The notes under the pieces: generated by a model
Told to the model about the DNA's origin: nothing
Databases searched by the model: none
The model's input: only the letters and a program-made list of their open reading frames with translations
Shown here: positions 23,383 to 28,093 of the stretch, in pieces
How the letters are laid out: the number at the start of each line of letters is the position of its first letter
Numbering within the stretch: the stretch's first letter is position 1
Translations under genes and position numbers: made by a program
NCBI RefSeq assembly: GCF_003480255.1
Contig: NZ_QUIN01000029.1
Location: 1 to 28,093 of the forward strand
DNA length: 28,093 bases
Direction of reading: 5' to 3'
Source: Erysipelatoclostridium sp. AM42-17
GTDB taxonomy: Bacteria; Bacillota_I; Bacilli_A; Erysipelotrichales; Coprobacillaceae

Positions 23383-24143
23383 ATAAACACCACCTTTATC
23401 ATTATAAATAAGCCTATAATAAACATCATTAAAAAATAATCTTCACTGTTTACTCTTTCATAATCATAAACTTGATTTTTTAAATCAAATCCTCTTATTT
23501 GCATACACTGATACACTTCTTGACTTCTTTGAAAACTGCGTAATAACAGACTACCTAAAAAACTTCCCATATCCTTTAATTCAATTCCTTTTTTACCTGG
23601 ATTTCTAAGCATATAAGCACGTGACATCTCATTAGATTCATCAACCAATAAAAACAAATAACGATAAGTCATCAGTAAAATCATAACAAATAACACCGGC
23701 ATCTTTAATCTTAGTAATTCTCTTACAATGCTTTCAAAACCAGTAGTCGCAATCAATAAAAAAACAATCAACACTGATAAAAATGTTTTTAACATCACTG
23801 CAATCATGGCTATAAACCCAGTTGTTAAAACAAGATGAAAAAAAACAACGTGTTCCCTCATCATCAATAGATCAGATAATCCAATACACAATGAAAAAGG
23901 TAAAGCAACGATACTTTTTTTTATAAAAAACAAAGCTGATATATGAGATAAAAAAATAAACATAAACAAAATCAAACAATAAACTAATAGTTCAACAATA
24001 CTATGACTTGTTATTACACATACAATATATATAAATGTTGTAATAAGTTTAATAAAAGGATGTAATCTATGAATAAATGAATCAAAGTCAACCATTTCTT
24101 CTAAATGATTGACTTGTAATAAAGCATTAGTGATTTTTTTCAT
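23379..24143 (-). CDS. nikQ: ECF-type nickel transporter transmembrane protein (NikQ/CbiQ)
   Basis: 254 residues with about five to six membrane segments. The T-component coupling region is visible: SLLLRSFQRSQEVYQCMQIRGFDL (about 195-220), with the RSxExYxxMxxRGF pattern that contacts the ATPase. HPFIKLITT near the N terminus is also typical of CbiQ proteins. Overlaps the nikMN end by 17 nt and nikO by 4 nt. Confidence 0.9.
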   Translation of the reverse strand: MKKITNALLQVNHLEEMVDFDSFIHRLHPFIKLITTFIYIVCVITSHSIVELLVYCLILFMFIFLSHISALFFIKKSIVALPFSLCIGLSDLLMMREHVVFFHLVLTTGFIAMIAVMLKTFLSVLIVFLLIATTGFESIVRELLRLKMPVLFVMILLMTYRYLFLLVDESNEMSRAYMLRNPGKKGIELKDMGSFLGSLLLRSFQRSQEVYQCMQIRGFDLKNQVYDYERVNSEDYFLMMFIIGLFIMIKVVFI

Positions 24144-25134
24144 TTTTCTTTTTTAATACTACATATCCTACTAAACCGCCAAGCATACAAGTTGCTGCTA
24201 CACCAAATATTCCTGATACAGTCGTTCCTGAAAGCGAATCTTTATTCTTAAATGAATAATCAGGTAATATTGTTATTTGATTTTGGATTTGTTTAATTTG
24301 ATCTTTTGTTTGATTACTATTATCTATATCTTCTTTGCCTGTTATATTTAATATTGACCATTCTAAACCATCGGGTTGACCAGAAGCATATAAAGAAAGT
24401 CCCCCACCAACTAATAATGCTAAAGCAATAAAAACAGTCATTATCTTTTTAACTGGTGAAGATGTATATTGATTATTTAAAGCTTGAGTTAAAATTTGAT
24501 GATTATCACGATAAACATATAAACAAATAAGTGATGTGATGACTCCTTCAACAAGACCAATAGCAAAATGAATCGGTAACATTAAAAGAACAAACTGATG
24601 AAATGGTAATTGTGTAACTTTTGAGCATACGGTTTGTAAAACAACAGAAAAGGCACCTAGTTCTAATGCTACAACAACACCTAGAATACTTGTTAAAGCA
24701 ATCGTTATGGGATTATAGTTTTTCTTTAAAATTGGCTTGATAATCAATGGATAGACTATAAAGCATGGTATAACACCCATATTGAAAATGTTACACCCAA
24801 GAGCAAGTAATCCTCCATCACCAAATAATAAACATTGAATAATCAAAACACAGCTTAATGATATAAAAGCCGGAAAATAACCTAAAATCATACATAATAA
24901 AATAGCCCCACCAATATGTCCACTACTTCCTGTACCAGGAATAGTAAAATTAATCATTTGACATGCAAAAATAAATGCTGCCATGACTGCCATCATGGGA
25001 ATCTTTTTTTCATCTTGATTTTCTTTCATTTTTTTCATTGAATAAACAAGCATAATCAATGAAATCATAGTAAAAACGACACCTATGTTAATGGATATTA
25101 ATCCATCAGACATATGCATTAAAATTATATTCAT
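24127..25134 (-). CDS. nikMN: Nickel transporter substrate-binding fusion protein NikMN
   Basis: 335 residues. The first about 215 residues are a CbiM/NikM S-component: MHMSDGL at residues 6-12, PGTGSSGHIGGAILLCMILGYFPAFISL, and HFAIGLVEGVITS. The C-terminal about 110 residues are a NikN-like part with two membrane segments flanking an outer loop containing ASGQPDGLEWS, the NikN/CbiN hallmark. In NikM the N-terminal Met-His pair binds the metal, so His7 should be residue 2 of the active protein. SD AAAGGA, however, sits 4 nt before the ATG at 25134, while the ATG at 25119 has no SD. I keep 25134. Confidence 0.88.
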   Translation of the reverse strand: MNIILMHMSDGLISINIGVVFTMISLIMLVYSMKKMKENQDEKKIPMMAVMAAFIFACQMINFTIPGTGSSGHIGGAILLCMILGYFPAFISLSCVLIIQCLLFGDGGLLALGCNIFNMGVIPCFIVYPLIIKPILKKNYNPITIALTSILGVVVALELGAFSVVLQTVCSKVTQLPFHQFVLLMLPIHFAIGLVEGVITSLICLYVYRDNHQILTQALNNQYTSSPVKKIMTVFIALALLVGGGLSLYASGQPDGLEWSILNITGKEDIDNSNQTKDQIKQIQNQITILPDYSFKNKDSLSGTTVSGIFGVAATCMLGGLVGYVVLKKKNEKNH

Positions 25135-25186
25135 AAATTCCTTTCCACAGTTCTACAAAACTCTTCATCCACTTCATGTGTTGGAA

Positions 25187-25600
25187 TTATTTAAGTAAAT
25201 CAATTAAATCATTTAAATAGTCATTCATTGTTTGGTTTTTCACACCCACAATTTTAGCTTTACTTTGAGCCATTGGAATAAAATATTTTACAGCTTCACT
25301 TTCATTCACTGCATAAGCCATCATTGGTGATATTTCACCATACATTGAATTAGCAAACGCAATTCCTATTGGACCAATAATAATGGATGCTTTTTTCGCA
25401 TTATAAACAACTGCATTTTCACCAGTAGCAATAGCATCCGCACCACCTTTTTTTAAACTACTTGTGGCTGTCGCATTCGTTCCTACCCCAATAATAAAAC
25501 AATCTGGAAAATGCTTTTTTATTGTTTCAATAATACTTTTACCAAGACCTCCACCTTGTCCATCAATGACTAATATCTCATTTTTGATCATAGCTACCAC
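25187..25600 (-). CDS. DUF3842 family protein
   Basis: 137 residues. Opens with ILVIDGQGGGLGKSIIETIKK, a Gly-rich nucleotide-binding-like loop after the first strand, then IIGVGTNATATSSLKKGGADAIATGENAVVYNA and IIIGPIGIAFANSMYGEISPMMAYAV. I recognise this as DUF3842, a family without known activity. The GTG at 25600 is preferred (AAGGA 7 nt upstream); an ATG at 25591 is the alternative. It overlaps the larE end by 23 nt and is followed by nikMN after 52 bp. Its place inside the NPN operon suggests a role in nickel or NPN cofactor handling; that is an inference. Confidence 0.8.
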   Translation of the reverse strand: MVAMIKNEILVIDGQGGGLGKSIIETIKKHFPDCFIIGVGTNATATSSLKKGGADAIATGENAVVYNAKKASIIIGPIGIAFANSMYGEISPMMAYAVNESEAVKYFIPMAQSKAKIVGVKNQTMNDYLNDLIDLLK

Positions 25601-26357
25601 TCTTTATTCCTTCTAAATCTAGTGTAACAAAGCGAAATCCTAATTTTTTCAATTCATCAATTAATTCAGGATGTTTCAATACAACATCAAAGTCTTGCTT
25701 TTCAACTTCGATACGTGCAAGTTCATCTTGCACCCTTAATCTCATATGTTTGATACCTAATTGATGAAATAAACTTTCTCCTTTATTAACACAATCTAAT
25801 TTTTCTTTCGTTAGTATTGTACCATAATCAAAGCGTGATGCTAAGCAAGAATTAGAAGGTTTATTATATGTAGGAATATGAAGTTGTTTTGAATAATAGC
25901 GTATATCTTCTTTCGTCATCCCTGCTTCATACAAAGGTGAGCATATGCCTAATTCTTTACAGGCTTGTAATCCTGGACGGTATTCATTACCATCATCAAC
26001 ATTACGACCATCTACAACATAACAAATACCATGTTTTTTTGCTTCATTAATAACTTGACTCATGACATTTTTCTTACAAAAATAACATCTTCTTTTATCA
26101 TTAGTACGAAATTGTTCAACATCAAATACATTAACCGGTTTAATAACATGCCAAGTCTCTTTTAAATATTGATAAACATCATCTTGGTCTTCGTCAGACA
26201 TCATTCTTCCCATACAATTGACAGCTAAAACATGATCCTTACCCAATGTATCTATTGCTACAGAGAGTAAAAAATTAGAATCACAGCCACCACTATATGC
26301 AATAGCTATATCTTTATATGATTTTAATATTTCTTTTAATCGATCAAGTTTATCCAT
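25578..26357 (-). CDS. larE: ATP-dependent sulfur transferase LarE (NPN cofactor synthesis)
   Basis: 259 residues. Adenylates the carboxylates of P2CMN and thiolates them. PP-loop SGGCDSN at 22-28, C91xxC94 in RRCYFCKKN, VDGRNVDDGNEYRPGL (115-130), and Cys171 in SNSCLASRFDYG, which matches the sacrificial cysteine (Cys176) of L. plantarum LarE. I see no further Cys just after Cys171, so the single-use sacrificial type fits better than the [4Fe-4S] type. First gene of the operon, downstream of the palindrome-containing promoter. SD GAGGTGAT. Confidence 0.95.
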   Translation of the reverse strand: MDKLDRLKEILKSYKDIAIAYSGGCDSNFLLSVAIDTLGKDHVLAVNCMGRMMSDEDQDDVYQYLKETWHVIKPVNVFDVEQFRTNDKRRCYFCKKNVMSQVINEAKKHGICYVVDGRNVDDGNEYRPGLQACKELGICSPLYEAGMTKEDIRYYSKQLHIPTYNKPSNSCLASRFDYGTILTKEKLDCVNKGESLFHQLGIKHMRLRVQDELARIEVEKQDFDVVLKHPELIDELKKLGFRFVTLDLEGIKSGSYDQK

Positions 26358-26374
26358 ATTATCACCTCGCTACA

Positions 26375-26405
26375 ATTCTATATCCTCAAGTTAACTTGAG
26401 GTCAA
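26375..26405 (-). promoter_or_regulatory. Promoter and SoxR/MerR-type box of the larE operon
   Basis: On the - strand TTGACC (26405-26400) and TAGAAT (26380-26375) are 19 bp apart; a TATAGA at 26382-26377 would give 17 bp. The spacer and -35 edge contain the perfect 18-bp palindrome CCTCAAGTTAACTTGAGG (26384-26401). This is the sequence of the E. coli soxS SoxR box, and the 19-bp spacing is that of MerR-family-activated promoters. Confidence 0.8.
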
Positions 26406-26407
26406 GT

Positions 26408-27418
26408 TTATTTTATAAAAGTTTTATAATCTTCTAAATTCTTTTTTAATAATTCTGGTGTATCTAAATGGTATGGACAATGTTGTTTACATTTTCCACA
26501 ATGAACACAGTTTTCAATTTTTTTCGTCTCTTCTTGCCATTTTGAAGATAGCCAACCTGATGTAGGCGCTCTTCTTAACATGAGTGACATGCACGCACAT
26601 TGATTAATGACAATACCCTGAGGACAAGGCATACAATAGCCACATCCTCGACAGAATTGACCTGCTAATTCTTCTTGATCTTTTTGGATAACTGCCTTTA
26701 TTTCCTCATTGATAACTGGTGGTTGTGTTTGATATGATAAAAATTCATCTAATTCTCTCTCTTTTTGAATTCCCCATATTGGTAAAACATGATCATATTG
26801 AGCTAAATAGGCATAAGCGACATCACTACGAGTAATCAATCCCCCAGATAAAGCTTTCATACAAATAAAACCAACATTTTTTTCTTTACATAATCTTACA
26901 AGTTCATGTTCTTCTTCACTAGCTAGATAGTTAAAAGGAAATTGCAAAGTTTCATATAATCCTGATTCCACTGCTTCATGAGCCACTTTTAATCCATGAT
27001 TAGTGATTCCAATATGTTTAATCTTTCCTTGTTTTTTAGCTTCTAACATTGCTTCATATAACCCTGTTCCATCCCCTGGTTTAGGACAAAATGAAGGATT
27101 ATGAAATTGATAAATATCAATATAATCTGTTTTTAAGCATGCTAAGCTTGTGTTTAAGTCTTGCCAAAATTGTTCGACTGTTGTAGCCATTGTTTTTGTG
27201 GCAATAATGATTTGACTTCTCACATCACTTAAAGCATATCCAATCTTTTCTTCACTATCACTGTATGCTCTTGCGCTATCAAAAAAGTTAATCCCATTTT
27301 GATATGCCTTTTGTAATATTACTTTTGCTTCTTCTTTATTTACTCTTTGTACAGGTAAAGCCCCAAAACCATTTTTATTGACTTCTATTCCTGTTTTCCC
27401 TAATTTTACTGTTTCCAT
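26408..27418 (-). CDS. Aldo/keto reductase with C-terminal 4Fe-4S ferredoxin domain
   Basis: 336 residues. AKR barrel with Asp47, Tyr52, Lys75, His106 (FFDSARAY, IATKT, YQFHN). The C terminus holds two cysteine sets: C256xxC259xxC262xxC265P and C304xxC307xxC310xxxC314P, with NQCACM between, enough for two [4Fe-4S] clusters. Such fusions are common in anaerobes and probably use ferredoxin-type electrons; substrate unknown. It ends 6 nt before the palindrome of the larE promoter and lacks a clear terminator, so read-through into larE is possible. Preceded by the NUDIX gene with 20 bp between. Confidence 0.9.
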   Translation of the reverse strand: METVKLGKTGIEVNKNGFGALPVQRVNKEEAKVILQKAYQNGINFFDSARAYSDSEEKIGYALSDVRSQIIIATKTMATTVEQFWQDLNTSLACLKTDYIDIYQFHNPSFCPKPGDGTGLYEAMLEAKKQGKIKHIGITNHGLKVAHEAVESGLYETLQFPFNYLASEEEHELVRLCKEKNVGFICMKALSGGLITRSDVAYAYLAQYDHVLPIWGIQKERELDEFLSYQTQPPVINEEIKAVIQKDQEELAGQFCRGCGYCMPCPQGIVINQCACMSLMLRRAPTSGWLSSKWQEETKKIENCVHCGKCKQHCPYHLDTPELLKKNLEDYKTFIK

Positions 27419-27438
27419 TTTATTTCTCCCTTATTTTA

Positions 27439-27996
27439 TCAATATCTTAATGCTTTTTTCATCAACTTACAATATACATTTTCATACATCCACTTTTCTT
27501 CTACATATTTTTCAAGTTCTTCAATTTTAATCCATTTTAATTCACTGTTTTCATCTTCTTTAACAATAAGTTGTTCTTTCGATGATGCTTCAAATAAATA
27601 AGTTACATTATAATGTAGATGTGATGAAACATACTGACCATGCTTGATATGTCCAAAAACAGGTAAAATTTCTAATGAAAAAATATGTTCATCAAGAACT
27701 TTAATATTCTGCAAACCACTTTCTTCTTTTACTTCCTTAAGTGCTACTTCTAAAAGATTACTATTTCCATCACTATGACCACCTAACCAAGAAAAAGATT
27801 GATAAATACGATGATAGCACATTAAAACAGCATCATGGGTTTCATTTAAAATCCATCCCGATGCACAAAAATGACCCAAAGTATTTTTTCTAGTAAAAAC
27901 ATCTGGCAAATTGAGGACATTCAATATTTGAGTTTGGTCTTGCTTTTCTTGATCATTTATTGGCTTGAATTCTCTTAATTGTTGATATATTTTCAT
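27439..27996 (-). CDS. NUDIX hydrolase
   Basis: 185 residues from the ATG at 27996, which follows GGAGGT by 5 nt; the ATG at 28008 lies at that SD. Nudix box at about 73-95: G-HSDGN-SNLLEVALKEVKEESGL, with Lys in place of the usual Arg in REUXEE. SASGWIL-type segment before it (FCASGWILNETHDAVLM) is seen in Nudix proteins of the isopentenyl or nucleotide-clearing type. Substrate cannot be told. Cotranscribed with the ferredoxin-AKR. Confidence 0.85.
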   Translation of the reverse strand: MKIYQQLREFKPINDQEKQDQTQILNVLNLPDVFTRKNTLGHFCASGWILNETHDAVLMCYHRIYQSFSWLGGHSDGNSNLLEVALKEVKEESGLQNIKVLDEHIFSLEILPVFGHIKHGQYVSSHLHYNVTYLFEASSKEQLIVKEDENSELKWIKIEELEKYVEEKWMYENVYCKLMKKALRY

Positions 27997-28008
27997 TTTT
28001 ACCTCCAT

Positions 28009-28035
28009 TAAAAAACGAATAGATAACTATTCGTT
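28009..28035 (-). terminator. Hairpin just upstream of the NUDIX gene (terminator or attenuator)
   Basis: On the - strand AACGAATAG (28035-28027) pairs with CTATTCGTT (28022-28014), 4-nt loop, then TTTAATGG. It ends a few nt before the NUDIX SD, so it either closes a gene beyond the window or attenuates the NUDIX-AKR unit. Confidence 0.6.
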
Positions 28036-28042
28036 AAATTTG

Positions 28043-28093
28043 GGCTATTCAAATAATTTAGGGGGTTCAACTTTGGGGGTCTACTTTAGGGGA
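28043..28093. repeat. G-tract repeat array at window edge (possible mobile element end)
   Basis: Four G tracts (GGG, GGGGG, GGGGG, GGGG) separated by short AT-rich spacers. The best units are GGGGGTTCAACTTT and GGGGGTCTACTTTA, 14 bp each in tandem. The C-rich face on the - strand resembles the multiple terminal repeats at the ends of IS21-type elements, but the window stops before any transposase could be seen. Confidence 0.4.

Overview
The window is very AT-rich, about 98% of its genes read leftward (- strand), and it carries intact spoIIA sporulation genes (spoIIAA, spoIIAB, sigF, with a dacF-type gene upstream and lepB downstream). Together with a glmS ribozyme, short intergenic gaps and typical Gram-positive Shine-Dalgarno sites, this points to a low-GC, anaerobic, endospore-forming Firmicute. 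My best guess is a gut Erysipelotrichales/Coprobacillaceae member (Thomasclavelia/Coprobacillus-like). The taxon is an inference from gene content only.

Layout, left to right. (1) 1-600: end of an upstream rightward transcript (terminator) and a MazF/PemK-like gene on the - strand. (2) 690-2800: the only rightward gene, glmS, with a sigma-A promoter, a complete glmS self-cleaving ribozyme and a terminator. (3) 2820-4412: rpsO with a structured leader, and an AI-2E/YtvI-type permease. (4) 4486-9676: a PEPCK/HPr-kinase-like P-loop kinase, signal peptidase I, the spoIIA operon and a sporulation-type D,D-carboxypeptidase. (5) 9674-15383: an anaerobic sugar-alcohol type module: fructose-6-phosphate aldolase (FSA), glycyl radical enzyme activase, a PflD/YbiW-like glycyl radical enzyme, a DeoR regulator and an RpiR/MurR regulator. 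(6) 15464-19627: a charged small protein, azlCD amino acid exporter, SGNH hydrolase, and a cysteine desulfurase paired with a TtcA-like tRNA thiolation ATPase. (7) 19705-20673: an aldo/keto reductase. (8) 20764-26357: one tightly overlapped operon for the nickel-pincer (NPN) cofactor: larE, a DUF3842 gene, a nikMN fusion, nikQ, nikO, larB, larC, driven by a promoter that carries a perfect 18-bp SoxR/MerR-type palindrome. (9) 26408-28093: a ferredoxin-domain aldo/keto reductase, a NUDIX hydrolase, and a G-tract array at the window edge that may be the end of a mobile element.

How genes work together. In region 5, the radical enzyme plus FSA match the E. coli YbiW/PflD-FsaA/FsaB 'anhydroglycolysis' logic: radical ring opening of an anhydrohexitol 6-phosphate, then aldol cleavage to glyceraldehyde 3-phosphate and hydroxyacetone. 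Two regulators sit upstream and two identical 18-bp repeats flank the promoter exactly 63 bp apart. In region 8, Ni import and all three NPN maturation enzymes are co-transcribed but no lactate racemase (larA) is present, so the client enzyme of the cofactor must be encoded elsewhere. In region 6, the desulfurase is well placed to feed sulfur to the tRNA-thiolating ATPase.

No tRNA, rRNA, CRISPR array or complete insertion sequence was seen.
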